64,000 nucleotides of DNA, taken from contig OZ244895.1 in assembly GCA_965221555.1 (NCBI GenBank), forward strand, positions 3,038,001 through 3,102,000. The letters run 5' to 3'. Source of the DNA: JAJEAD01 sp965221555 (GTDB lineage: Bacteria > Pseudomonadota > Gammaproteobacteria > HK1). The notes beneath the pieces were generated by a model, which was not told the origin of the DNA, did not search any database, and worked only from the letters and a program-made list of their open reading frames with translations. A program made the position numbers and the translations under genes. Positions 40,418 to 49,558 of this stretch are shown in pieces. Within the stretch, counting starts at the first letter, position 1, and each line of letters opens with the position of its first letter.

Positions 40418-41103
40418 CAGGCGAGCAGGGCCGCTTCGACCCGGTTGACGGCAACGAGGCGCTGGCGAACCGCGGTACGGGGCTGGCGCTCCAGGCCCTG
40501 TTCGTACGCGACCACCTGCAGGAGTGGCGCCACCGCCTCGTAGAGCTCCCCCGGCGCGAGCAGGAAGTCCGGATTTCGGGGCCGCCCCACCCGCTCGTTG
40601 CCACGCGAGAAGGCCTCGTAGATGAGCGCTCCCTCCGGGGCCACCGCGGCCGCGAGCAGGGGAAGGAGCGGCCGGTGGAGATAGTTCGTGACCACCACCG
40701 CGCCGAAGCGGCGCCCGGCGAAGGGCCAGGCGCCCTGCTCCAGATCTGCCCGCACTATCTCCACCCCCGCGTCGTGCGAGAGGTCGCCCAGCGCGGAGAC
40801 GTCCAGATCCACCCCGAGCACCGGATGCCCGCGGGCGCGGAAATAGCGCAGGTGCCGGCCGTGCCCGCAGGCTACGTCGAGCACCGGGGACCGGGGCGGC
40901 ACCAGGTGCGCGAAGCGTTGCACCCAGGGTGAGACTGCAACCGCAGGATCAGCGGGCCGATCGAAGCTCAACCCCCCTCCCCTCGCGCGAATCCCTGCCG
41001 CGGCGTCGATCGCCACGCCAGCGGGTCTGACCTTCAACGTCACGATCCCCCCGCCCATCCCCGCCGAGACGCCAACCGCCAGCGAAGAGACGTGAGTTCT
41101 CAC
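40417..41103 (-). CDS. Class I SAM-dependent methyltransferase (TehB-like)
   Basis: Up to 228 residues. The SAM site is SPVLDVACGHGRHLRYFRAR with motif II VLGVDLDVSA and motif III GAVVVTNYLHRPLLP. The C-terminal part RNPDFLLAPGEL is typical of small methyltransferases of the TehB/Methyltransf_25 type. The first about 40 residues are poorly conserved, so the true start may be nearer FDRPADPAV; the frame gives no decisive RBS. Ends inside the terminator T-run. Confidence 0.78.
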   Translation of the reverse strand: MRTHVSSLAVGVSAGMGGGIVTLKVRPAGVAIDAAAGIRARGGGLSFDRPADPAVAVSPWVQRFAHLVPPRSPVLDVACGHGRHLRYFRARGHPVLGVDLDVSALGDLSHDAGVEIVRADLEQGAWPFAGRRFGAVVVTNYLHRPLLPLLAAAVAPEGALIYEAFSRGNERVGRPRNPDFLLAPGELYEAVAPLLQVVAYEQGLERQPRTAVRQRLVAVNRVEAALLA

Positions 41104-41129
41104 AAGTCAGCCCGGTGTCCACCCTTCAA

Positions 41130-42512
41130 TCACACCCTCGGGCGATCGGGAAGCGCATCCGCAGTGGCGGCGCCGATCGGCACTCCCGAGCGAGCCTCGC
41201 CATCGCCAAGGCGCCGCCCCACCAGCTCTCCCTGCTCGTTCAGGCCCTCCACGAGAACCCGCTCGATCGCCGGACCGGGCGTTCCCGCACCGAGATTCAC
41301 CTTGAGGTAGTTGTCGGTCCACCCCGAGAGCCAGTCGCCTCCCCGAGAGCGGGTTGCCTCCACCACCACCGGCAGCACGCGACCGACGTGTCGTTCCCGA
41401 AAGGCGCGGCTCTTCTCCCGAAACAGCCGCTTGAGAGACTGCACCCGGCGCTTCTTGATCTCACCCGAGATCTGGTCGCCAAAGGACTCCGCCACCGACC
41501 CGGGACGCACCGAGTAGGTGAAGGGGTGAAGATAGGTGATGGGCAACTCCTCGAGAAGGTCGAAGGTACGCTGGAAGTCGTCGTCACTCTCTCCGGGGAA
41601 GCCGCAGATGACGTCGGTGCCGATCCCGCACTCGGGAATCCTCTGGGCAATCTTCCGGATCAGCGAGCAGAAGTGCTCCGAACGGTAGCGCCGCTGCATG
41701 CGCGACAGGACGGAGTCGGATCCGCTCTGCAGCGGAATGTGGAAGTGGCGGGCGAAACGGGGCTCCCCCGCCATGAGGTCGATGAGTTCTTCCGTCACCG
41801 AAGCGGGCTCGATGGAGCTGAGCCGCAGGCGCAGCAGGCCCGGCGTCTCCAGGATCCGGCCGAGAAGCTCCGGCAAAGTGAGACGTCCCGGGGGAAGGTC
41901 CAGCCCATAGTCACCGACGTGCACGCCGCTGATGACGATCTCCACGTACCCCCCGTCGACGAGCTGGCGCACCTGCTCTAGCACGCTCTGTGCCGTTCGG
42001 CTGCGGGACCGGCCTCTCGTCTGGGGCACGATGCAGAAAGTGCACTGCTCGTCGCAGCCCTCCTGGACCTTCACGAAGGCCCGGCTGTGGTCCATCATCT
42101 CCGTGATCGGGACGTCGAGGAAGGTCGTGGCCTCCGATACTGGGGGCACCGCCACCCGCACCTGGGCCCCTCGGGTCGACTCCGCCTCGCCGACGATGTG
42201 CGCCCGGTTCGCGGCGCCCACGACCAGCGACACGCCCGGCAACTCCGCAATCTCGTTCGGGGCCCGCTGCGCATAGCAGCCGGTGACGATGATTTTCGCG
42301 TCCGGGCGCTGCTCGTGCAGGCGCCGGATCGCCTTGCGGGCACTCGCATCGGCCCGAGCGGTGACGCTGCAGGTATTGACCACGTAGGCTTCCGCTTCGT
42401 CGCTCCAGGGCACGCTGCGCCAGCGCCCCGAATCCTCGAAGAGGGTTCGGACCGCCTCGGTGTCGTACTGGTTCAGACGACACCCGAAGGTATGGAAGGC
42501 CACCCGCTTCAT
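41130..42512 (-). CDS. mtaB: tRNA t6A37 methylthiotransferase MtaB
   Basis: 460 residues. The UPF0004 domain has cysteines C11, C48 and C79 for the auxiliary cluster. The radical SAM motif C153-x3-C157-x2-C160 (EGCDEQCTFCIVPQ) follows, with HFHIPLQSGSDSVLSRMQRR and a C-terminal TRAM domain (about 380-435). The enzyme adds a methylthio group to t6A37 in tRNAs reading ANN codons. The ATG at 42512 gives the standard MKRVAFHTFGCRLNQYDTEA start. The neighbouring genes are unrelated. Confidence 0.92.
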   Translation of the reverse strand: MKRVAFHTFGCRLNQYDTEAVRTLFEDSGRWRSVPWSDEAEAYVVNTCSVTARADASARKAIRRLHEQRPDAKIIVTGCYAQRAPNEIAELPGVSLVVGAANRAHIVGEAESTRGAQVRVAVPPVSEATTFLDVPITEMMDHSRAFVKVQEGCDEQCTFCIVPQTRGRSRSRTAQSVLEQVRQLVDGGYVEIVISGVHVGDYGLDLPPGRLTLPELLGRILETPGLLRLRLSSIEPASVTEELIDLMAGEPRFARHFHIPLQSGSDSVLSRMQRRYRSEHFCSLIRKIAQRIPECGIGTDVICGFPGESDDDFQRTFDLLEELPITYLHPFTYSVRPGSVAESFGDQISGEIKKRRVQSLKRLFREKSRAFRERHVGRVLPVVVEATRSRGGDWLSGWTDNYLKVNLGAGTPGPAIERVLVEGLNEQGELVGRRLGDGEARSGVPIGAATADALPDRPRV

Positions 42513-43022
42513 TTCGAACTCACCTCTCCCTCACCAGCGAAGCGCCGGTCCCGGGGGCTTACCGCCCCTTGATTCTCGTTTCTCACCGTCTGCCTCGGTA
42601 GATCCGATGCCGGTCTACCCGTCGGTCTCCGATCGACGAGATTGCCGCCCACGTGCGTAGACACTCCCCGAAACGGTGCGCGGCGACCGGGCGGCACTAT
42701 AGGAAGCGGGAGATGACGTGGCAACGCTTGGGAGTGTGGTATCGAGCGCCCCGCCCTCGGCACAGCACGCACCGCAAGCGGCGACGACCACGCGCACGGG
42801 CTCCGCGTTATCACCACGCGACGCAAGTCGTCTCACACGGCATACCCGCAACGCGGCGGGCAACAGAGCAGAAGATACCGGCGGCGGCGTTCGCACCGCT
42901 GCACGCGCAGGGGGGGACGAGTTCAGCGGCTACGAAGCGCGCGGCCCGCGGCACTCGCCGAATGCTTGCGTCAAGCCTCGAATGGTCTAATGTAGAGACC
43001 GGCACTGAAGCGGGACAGCGCA
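42513..43022. other. Intergenic region between divergent mtaB and AraC genes
   Basis: 510 bp with no supported gene; the open frames are alternatives of GC-rich, Arg-rich non-coding sequence. A promoter candidate for the regulator lies at its right end. Confidence 0.4.
42966..42993 (+). promoter_or_regulatory. Candidate promoter of the AraC-family gene
   Basis: TTGCGT (42966-42971), 16-bp spacer, TAATGT (42988-42993), 29 bp before the ATG. Moderate consensus match. Confidence 0.35.
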
Positions 43023-43781
43023 ATGACGGACGTCATCGTGCAAGAGCAGTCGCTGCCGGCAGGCGGAGGAGACTTCCACCTTCCATGTCTCGCGCTGGGC
43101 GTGTTCCTGAACGACCAGCCGACACATCGTCTCGCGGTCGGCTCCGACCGCCGATCCCACTGCCCCCTGACGAGGAATCAAGGGTGGGTGCTTCCGGCGG
43201 GCAGCGAGGGATTCTGCGAATACGATGAGCGGCTCGATGTGTTGATAGTCACATTCGAGGAAGGGCTGCTCGCCGAGGTCGGCTTGGAAAGACCGGATCT
43301 CATCGCCCCGACCACTGGCCCCTTCGATCCGCTCACCCTGCAGTTGATCCTGGGCGCCGAGACCTTTCTGGCGGGGGGAACACTCTACCGAGAGACGATG
43401 TCACGCGCACTTGCCGCACAGTTGGCGTGTGCGATCAACCCGGGCCGGCCAGTCGTCGCGGATATCGAAGATCGGCGTCTGAAGCGGGTGATCAACCACA
43501 TTCACGACAACCTTGCGCAAGATCTTTCCTTGAAGGACCTGGCCGGCATCGCGGCAATGAGTCCGTATCACTTTGCGCGGGCATTCAAAGCGGCCACCGA
43601 TGCATCGCCGCTGCAGTATGTGATCAACGCCAGAGTCGACTGGGCCAAGGTACTGCTCAGGACGACAAGGCTGACCGTCTCCCAGATCGCCTTTCGCACG
43701 GGATACGCGGACCCCGGTCGCTTCAGCCGGCATTTCAAGCATCGGGTCGGGGTAACGCCCGGCGCATTTCGTCAAGGCTGA
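43023..43781 (+). CDS. AraC-family transcriptional regulator
   Basis: 252 residues. The C-terminal two-helix-turn-helix domain (about 149-250) is typical: DLSLKDLAGIAAMSPYHFAR and TVSQIAFRTGYADPGRFSRH then VGVTPGAFR. The N-terminal half is a ligand-binding cupin-like domain. The hydrolase and SnoaL-like genes follow on the same strand and are the likely targets. The effector is unknown. Confidence 0.92.
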   Translation: MTDVIVQEQSLPAGGGDFHLPCLALGVFLNDQPTHRLAVGSDRRSHCPLTRNQGWVLPAGSEGFCEYDERLDVLIVTFEEGLLAEVGLERPDLIAPTTGPFDPLTLQLILGAETFLAGGTLYRETMSRALAAQLACAINPGRPVVADIEDRRLKRVINHIHDNLAQDLSLKDLAGIAAMSPYHFARAFKAATDASPLQYVINARVDWAKVLLRTTRLTVSQIAFRTGYADPGRFSRHFKHRVGVTPGAFRQG

Positions 43782-43888
43782 TCCGAGAAAGCGCACGATT
43801 CACCCGTCGATGCGCAAGAATCGCCGCTGTAATCATTCCGGCGAGGCGTCATCTTTCCGTCACCCAACGCAAGACGGAGAGAAGAGGG

Positions 43889-44833
43889 ATGAAAAGCCTG
43901 ACCGCAATCATGATCGCGGCAAGCCTTGCCGCCTCGCAAGCGTTTGCCGCCACCACCGAGCGCACCGTGACCTTCGAGAACGAGGGTGCGACTCTGTCCG
44001 GCACGCTCTATCTGCCGGCGGCGGCGCCCGACACGCCCCTGCCGGTAGTCGTTGTCACCGGCGCCTGGACCAGCGTCCAGGAGCAGATGCCGCGGGTCTA
44101 TGCCCGGGAAATGGTCGAACGGGGCTTTGCCGCCTTCACCTTCGACTTCCGTGGCTGGGGCAAGTCCGGAGACCTGGCCAACCAGGTCCGCTACAAAGAG
44201 GATCCGGCCGCCAAGATCTCGGACATACGCGCGGCGATCCGCTTCGTCTCGACCCTGCCCGAAGTCGATGCCACGCAGATCAATGGCCTCGGCATCTGTG
44301 CGTCCTCTGGCTACATGATCGATGCCGTCTCGGGCAATCCGCTCGTCAACCGAGTCAGCCTGGTCGCGCCCTGGCTGCAGAATGACGAGCTGGTCAGGGC
44401 CGTCTATGGGGGCAGCGCGGGAGTCGACGGACTGATCTCGATGAGTCGCGCGGCCGAGGCCAAGGGCGGCGAGATCATTCTCGCGGCGGGCCCCGAGGGC
44501 GCCGAAGGGGTTCTGATGCCGATCGGGGGTTACTACTACGATCCAGAGCGCGGCGCCATTCCCGAATACGACAACAAGTGGAACCAGGCGTCCTGGGAAG
44601 GCTGGCTGACCTATCATCCGGCCGATAACCCCGATCGTCTGGACAAGCCGCTGGCGGTTGTCCACTCCGAAGCCGCCGCGATTCCCGAGGGCGTCAAGAC
44701 CTTCGTCAACGGGTTCGCCGGCGAGGCGACGATGAAGTGGCTCGAGGATGTCACCCAGTTCGACTTCTATGACAACCCCGAGGATGTCCGGCGCGCCGCC
44801 GATGTCGTAGCCATGCACTTCGGCACACGCTGA
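43889..44833 (+). CDS. Exported alpha/beta hydrolase with a probable Cys nucleophile
   Basis: 314 residues from the ATG at 43889 with GGAGAGAAGAGGG upstream. A signal peptide ends near QAFAATTE (about residue 22). The hydrolase fold shows TGAWTSVQEQMPRVYA and FDFRGWGKSGD; the nucleophile elbow is GLGICASSGYMID, with Cys where most hydrolases have Ser, as in dienelactone-hydrolase-like YcjY relatives. The DxxD-type acid and the H near the end (VVAMHFG) complete the triad loosely. It is probably periplasmic and sits between the AraC regulator and a SnoaL-like protein. Confidence 0.85.
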   Translation: MKSLTAIMIAASLAASQAFAATTERTVTFENEGATLSGTLYLPAAAPDTPLPVVVVTGAWTSVQEQMPRVYAREMVERGFAAFTFDFRGWGKSGDLANQVRYKEDPAAKISDIRAAIRFVSTLPEVDATQINGLGICASSGYMIDAVSGNPLVNRVSLVAPWLQNDELVRAVYGGSAGVDGLISMSRAAEAKGGEIILAAGPEGAEGVLMPIGGYYYDPERGAIPEYDNKWNQASWEGWLTYHPADNPDRLDKPLAVVHSEAAAIPEGVKTFVNGFAGEATMKWLEDVTQFDFYDNPEDVRRAADVVAMHFGTR

Positions 44834-44914
44834 TACCCGACGCTGGTGGGTGCGCCGACGATCTTCCGCCGGCGCACCCGCCACTTCCTTCCGACCTGGA
44901 AGAGGACACCCTTC

Positions 44915-45433
44915 ATGAAGAAGCTTCATGCTCTGGCTCTCACCAGCCTTCTGATCACACCCCCCGTGGCCGGCGCCGAACCCGCACTCCACGTCGAGAT
45001 CGTCGAATCGATCACCAGCATCGCCGCCGGTGCGGACCGCCACGACTGGGATCGCGTCCGCGCGGCGATGTCCGACGAAATCACTACCGACTATACGAGC
45101 CTGTTCGGCGGCGAGCCGGTGACCCAGCCGGCGGACGATCTTGTCAAGGGCTGGGCCGCATTCCTGCCTGGTTTCGACAGCACCCATCACATGGTCACGA
45201 ACCACACGGTGACCAGCGCCAGTCCCAACATGGCAACCGCCGAAGCTGACTTTACCGCGACCCATCGCATTGGCGGCGCCCTGTGGGTGCTCGGTGGTCG
45301 TTACATCTATCGACTAGACAAGTCCGACTCCAGGTGGCTCGTCACCTCGATGACCATGCACGCTCTTTGGGAGACTGGCGACCGAGCTGCCCTGATCGGC
45401 CAGGCGCTCGAACGCGTCAACGCAGAGGAATAG
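44915..45433 (+). CDS. Exported SnoaL-like protein
   Basis: 172 residues from the ATG at 44915 (GGAAGAGGA upstream). A Sec signal peptide KKLHALALTSLLITPPVAGA is cleaved near residue 22. The rest is an NTF2/SnoaL cone fold: ESITSIAAGADRHDWDRVRA, then DEITTDYTSLFGG and HHMVTNHTVTSASPNMATAE. It probably works with the preceding hydrolase; exported SnoaL proteins often protect or present small hydrophobic substrates. Its reaction is unknown. Confidence 0.8.
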   Translation: MKKLHALALTSLLITPPVAGAEPALHVEIVESITSIAAGADRHDWDRVRAAMSDEITTDYTSLFGGEPVTQPADDLVKGWAAFLPGFDSTHHMVTNHTVTSASPNMATAEADFTATHRIGGALWVLGGRYIYRLDKSDSRWLVTSMTMHALWETGDRAALIGQALERVNAEE

Positions 45434-45751
45434 GCCCGATTTGACGGAGTGGTCCTGATAGGAGGCTCGATGACGGGGTTGGAGACGCCCGCTCCGCGAT
45501 GGTCTAACGAGCTGTGCGTTGATCCAGCGGATGGTAGACTTTGGCTGCTACCGCGATCCCATGCACGGGTTCAAGTGACAACATTGTCGTAGAGCGTTAG
45601 CAGGCGGTCGGCGTTCATGTCTCTGGCGGTCCGATCTCCACCACCTCGACCGCCATCCTTTCGTCACGAAATGGAACACGATCAACTGGCGAACTCCCGC
45701 TTGCGTGTGCCCCGTAACCGCGGGCCCTTGGAAGAACAGGAGTCGCCCAGG
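45434..45751. other. Intergenic region with no supported gene
   Basis: 318 bp between the SnoaL-like and SRPBCC genes. An open frame continues upstream of the SRPBCC start but has no family likeness. No promoter or terminator stands out. Confidence 0.4.
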
Positions 45752-46387
45752 ATGCCTTTTGGTCTGGATGGGCATCTCGCCGCCACCCGCCGTTGCGTAG
45801 AGGCCGTGGTACGCGATGGGCAACCGGCGAACGCCGTAGTAATCTCGCGCGGGTTTCCGGCGTCCGTGGGGGCGTTGTGGGACGCGGTGACCAACCGCGA
45901 GCGCATCGGCCTTTGGTTCCTGTCGGTGAGCGGCGAGCTCGAAGTGGGTGGCCGATATCAGCTCGAACGCAATGCGGGAGGCGTGATCACCGCCTGCGAA
46001 GCGCTCTCGCATTTCTCGCTGACGTGGGAGTTCGGGGAGCACGTGAGCTGGGTGGATGTGACGGTCGCCGTTGACGGCGATGATTCTGCCCGGCTGACTC
46101 TCACGCACAGCTCGCGCCCGTCGGATCATTGGGATCGCTTCGGGCCGGGCGCCATGGGGGTCGGGTGGGAAATGGGCCTGGTGGGGCTCGCCATTCACCT
46201 GTCGGACCCGAACGCGACCCTGCCGGAGGATGCCACCTTCACGGGCACCGAAGAAGGCAGGAACTTCGTGCGAGGCAGCAGCGCGGCATGGGGAGAAACC
46301 GCGATCGCGGCGGGTGCGGAACCTGGCGCCGCACGCGCGGCGGCGAGACGAAACGCCGCCTTCTACACGGGCGAGCCAGAATGCTGA
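45752..46387 (+). CDS. SRPBCC (AHSA1-like) family protein
   Basis: 211 residues from the ATG at 45752, with GGAG about ten bases upstream; the longer open frame before it looks non-coding. The Bet v 1-like fold is recognised from NAVVISRGFPASVGALWDAV, TNRERIGLWFLSVSGELEVG and LTWEFGEHVSWVDVTVAVDG. AHSA1-like proteins bind hydrophobic ligands or regulate stress responses. Usually paired with an ArsR regulator, which is absent here. The ligand is unknown. Confidence 0.85.
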   Translation: MPFGLDGHLAATRRCVEAVVRDGQPANAVVISRGFPASVGALWDAVTNRERIGLWFLSVSGELEVGGRYQLERNAGGVITACEALSHFSLTWEFGEHVSWVDVTVAVDGDDSARLTLTHSSRPSDHWDRFGPGAMGVGWEMGLVGLAIHLSDPNATLPEDATFTGTEEGRNFVRGSSAAWGETAIAAGAEPGAARAAARRNAAFYTGEPEC

Positions 46388-46499
46388 CGCACCAGTAACG
46401 CCGGCGATGTGAGGTAACTCCGGCCCTGCGAGGCATCTCGCGGCTCGCCGCCAGCCTCGCGACGAAGCACCGGCAGAGAGCTCGCCGTGTAACTGGAAG

Positions 46500-46524
46500 T
46501 GGCGCAATAGACATTATTGCGCCA
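46500..46524. promoter_or_regulatory. Perfect 25-bp palindrome upstream of the Fic gene
   Basis: TGGCGCAATA (46500-46509), 5-bp spacer GACAT, TATTGCGCCA (46515-46524). It lies 52-76 bp before the preferred Fic start and overlaps a CATTAT -10-like hexamer. A likely operator, possibly for the winged helix at the Fic N-terminus. Confidence 0.6.
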
Positions 46525-46575
46525 AATAAACCTCTTTTGTGGCACCATAATGGCAATCGCGCCATCTACGTCGGA

Positions 46576-47985
46576 GTGACGCACGTGCCGAAGCAGGTTC
46601 CGGGGTCTGAGTTGGACGCTATCGTCGCCGCCGTCGAAGAGTTTCCGGACGGCGCTTCGATCGATACCATCCGGTACATCCTCGACCGCAGGGATGCCCG
46701 ACGCACCCTGCAACGCCGCCTCGCCATGCTCGTGGCGCGTGGGCGCCTCGTTCGGACCGGACGCGGGCCCGGCACGCGATACCGCATACCGGGCGAGACG
46801 ACCAACTCACCTCCCCACGCCCGCCCGTCAGTGGCACGGGACACGGCGTCGGTCGATTACGGCATCCCGCTCTCTTCCGACGGAGCGGCCGTCAGCCGGG
46901 CCGTTCGCGCGTCCATCCACGAGCGCCAGCCCGTCGGCTATCGACGGGAGTTCCTCGACGCCTACCGTCCCGGAGTCACATGGTACCTGCCGGCCGCGGT
47001 CCGCGAACAACTCCTTGCTCTCGGCGGCTCGCCGAACCGAGACGACCCCGCCGGGACTTATGCGCGGAGAATCCACGAACGGCTGCTGATCGATCTCTCC
47101 TGGAACTCGAGCCGCCTGGAAGGGAATACCTACTCGTTGCTGGATACGCAGCGCCTTATCGAGGTCGGCGAAGCGGCCGAAGGCAACGATGCCCGCGAAA
47201 CACAGATGATCCTGAACCACAAGGCTGCTATCGAGCTGCTGGTCACTCAGGCTGAACACGTCGGATTCAATCGCTACACGATCCTGAACTTGCACGCCCT
47301 GCTCGCGGAGAACCTGATTGCGGACTCCGGCGCGTGGGGTCGACTGCGCTCGACGCCGGTCGAGATTGGCGGATCGTCCTACCATCCCATCGCCGTAGCG
47401 CAGATCATCGAGGAGTGCTTCGGGCAGATTCTGGACAAGGCGGCCGCCATTCCGGATCCCTTCGAGCAGTCGTTCTTCGTGCTCGTGCAGCTTCCCTACC
47501 TGCAGCCCTTCCTGGACGTGAACAAGCGAGTATCAAGGCTCGCCGCCAATCTTCCCCTCATCCGCGCGAACCTCTGCCCGCTGTCGTTCGTCGACGTCCC
47601 GATGAACGCTTACGTGGACGGTTTGCTGGGGGTCTACGAGCGCAATCGCATCGAACTCCTGCGCGACGTGTTCTGCTGGGCCTGTGAGCGCTCCTCCGCT
47701 CGCTACTCGGTGATCCGCCAGTCCCTCGGGGAGCCCGATCCCTTTCGTCTGCGACACCGGGCGCTCATCGCCGAGACCATTCGATCGGTGGTCGCCGGTC
47801 CCATGGATCACGCGGCGGCGGGAGCGCATATCCGGCGGCGTGCGCGGGAGGCGTTGCCGGCGGAGGATAGAAATCGATTCATCGAGCTCGTCGAGACGGA
47901 TCTCCTCAGCCTGCACGATGGCAACCTCGCCCGCGCTGGACTGGCGCCGCGGGAGTTCGAGACATGGAGAGCGTGCTGGCGGTGA
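46576..47985 (+). CDS. Fic-family protein with N-terminal winged helix and altered Fic motif
   Basis: 469 residues from the GTG at 46576; a TTG at 46537 is also open. Residues about 10-75 are a winged helix (DAIVAAVEEFPDGASIDTIR). The Fic core follows: inhibitory helix S178-x3-E182 (SWNSSRLEGNTYS), and the motif LQPFLDVNKRVSRLAANLPL with Q310 where active AMPylators have His and N-K-R for G-N-G-R. A related DVNKR subgroup is widespread, and its activity is unclear. Canonical Fic enzymes transfer AMP to target proteins. The palindromic operator upstream and the winged helix suggest autoregulation. Confidence 0.82.
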   Translation: MTHVPKQVPGSELDAIVAAVEEFPDGASIDTIRYILDRRDARRTLQRRLAMLVARGRLVRTGRGPGTRYRIPGETTNSPPHARPSVARDTASVDYGIPLSSDGAAVSRAVRASIHERQPVGYRREFLDAYRPGVTWYLPAAVREQLLALGGSPNRDDPAGTYARRIHERLLIDLSWNSSRLEGNTYSLLDTQRLIEVGEAAEGNDARETQMILNHKAAIELLVTQAEHVGFNRYTILNLHALLAENLIADSGAWGRLRSTPVEIGGSSYHPIAVAQIIEECFGQILDKAAAIPDPFEQSFFVLVQLPYLQPFLDVNKRVSRLAANLPLIRANLCPLSFVDVPMNAYVDGLLGVYERNRIELLRDVFCWACERSSARYSVIRQSLGEPDPFRLRHRALIAETIRSVVAGPMDHAAAGAHIRRRAREALPAEDRNRFIELVETDLLSLHDGNLARAGLAPREFETWRACWR

Positions 47986-48138
47986 CATGCGAACGTCACG
48001 CTTTCCGGGCGCTACCTGATCCGCATCAGCGATCGGAGTTCAGTGGGCGGCGCGACTTCGACCATGCAGAACTGGGATGACCTTGCCCACCACAAAGACA
48101 CATGGACTCTGTTGGCCGAAGTCTCGCCAGACCACCAC

Positions 48139-49497
48139 TCAGAACTCGAGCGGGGGATCGGGAACGTGGGGGATCCACTCGATGCGCCATCCCGGTTCCC
48201 CCGCTCGCGACTCGAATCCCTGGCAGATCCACAAGTCCGCGACCGCCGCGAGGCGATCGCCTAAGTAGAGCAGCGGCAGCCGGTCCCGCTCCCAGGGCGG
48301 CACGGCGTATTCCTGGAGCAGTTTCTTGAGCGTGCGGGAGTGGGCGCGCCCGCTGGGCTTGGCGCGTTCGCCCCCTCGACGGAAACGCACGGTCAAAGGA
48401 GATGCGAGGTCCCGCTGGGCCAAGAGCCCGTTGCCCCGGCCGATCTCCGCCCGGAGCTGACCATGGTCCAGCTCCAGGGGGACGCTCGGGTCTTCCCAGG
48501 AGTGGGCGCGGTGCGGATCGAAGGCGGGGAGCGGCGCTCCGACGTACAGGCGCCCGCGATAGCGGCGCAACTCCGCCCCCGGCCACCGAACCACCGGCGT
48601 GGCGTCGCTTCTCGCCCCGATCACTTCGTCGCGGATGCGTTCGAGTCTTCTGGTGCCCGGCAGAGGGAGGCCCCGTTGGGAGATCCATCGCCGCAGTGCA
48701 TTCGCGGTGCGCGCCGCCGGCCAGTCGCGCGTGGCGGCGATGGAGAAGGCGCCGTTCGCATCCACCGCCTCCCGGCAGTCGCGCTCGGCGAGCGGCTCGA
48801 GCAGGGAGAGTGCCGCACGCTGATGCGCGGCGACCCGAGAGAGGGCGTCCGCCGGGTCCGGCCACCGGCGGGCCAGCACCGGGATCACCTCCTCTCGGAG
48901 AAACCCCCGATCGAGGCGGCGATCCGAATTGCTGGGGTCGTCTACATATGGGAGCGCGTGGCGCCTCGCGTAGTCGTGCAGCGCCTCGCGGGGGATGTCC
49001 AGGAGGGGGCGCCACAGCCATCCCTCGCCGAAGGGCCGGCGGGCGGGGATACCGGCAAGCCCCGCCGGACCGCTCCCCCGGAGGAGGCGCATCAGGATCG
49101 TCTCCGCGAGGTCTTCCCGGTGGTGGGCGGTGGCGGTGACGACGCCCGGTGTGCTGCCGACGGCCAGCGCCGCGTATCGTGCCCGCCTCGCCGCCGCCTC
49201 CGGTCCCTTTCCGCGATGCCGGTCCGGGCTCACGGTCAGCACCTCGAGCGCAATGCCGTGCGCGTCGCAAAAACGACGACAGTGCCACGCCCACTGCCCC
49301 GATTCCGGATGCAGGCGGTGATCCACATGTACCGCCTCGAGGCCGACGGCGCGCGCCTCAGGCGCCCGGGACAGGAGGTGCAGGAGCACCACCGAATCGG
49401 GGCCGCCGCTGTAGGCGACCCGAACCCGCTTCGCGTCGAATGACGCAAGCCCGGCGGCGAGAGAAGCGATGAGTCGCTCGTCCCGCGCTTGCGTCAT
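48139..49497 (-). CDS. tilS: tRNA(Ile)-lysidine synthetase
   Basis: 452 residues. The PP-loop ATP-binding motif SGGPDS is at 30-35, AVHVDHRLHPES and TATAHHREDLAETILMRLLRG complete the N-terminal catalytic domain, and a C-terminal TilS substrate domain ends near RIEWIPHVPDP. The enzyme converts cytidine 34 of the minor tRNA-Ile to lysidine so that AUA is read correctly. It is the last gene of the minus-strand cluster, 61 bp after accA. Confidence 0.93.
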   Translation of the reverse strand: MTQARDERLIASLAAGLASFDAKRVRVAYSGGPDSVVLLHLLSRAPEARAVGLEAVHVDHRLHPESGQWAWHCRRFCDAHGIALEVLTVSPDRHRGKGPEAAARRARYAALAVGSTPGVVTATAHHREDLAETILMRLLRGSGPAGLAGIPARRPFGEGWLWRPLLDIPREALHDYARRHALPYVDDPSNSDRRLDRGFLREEVIPVLARRWPDPADALSRVAAHQRAALSLLEPLAERDCREAVDANGAFSIAATRDWPAARTANALRRWISQRGLPLPGTRRLERIRDEVIGARSDATPVVRWPGAELRRYRGRLYVGAPLPAFDPHRAHSWEDPSVPLELDHGQLRAEIGRGNGLLAQRDLASPLTVRFRRGGERAKPSGRAHSRTLKKLLQEYAVPPWERDRLPLLYLGDRLAAVADLWICQGFESRAGEPGWRIEWIPHVPDPPLEF

Positions 49498-49558
49498 CGG
49501 GTCTCCCGGGGCGTGCGTCTCGAACCGGAGCGAGACCGCGTTGCGGCCGCCGCCGCGC

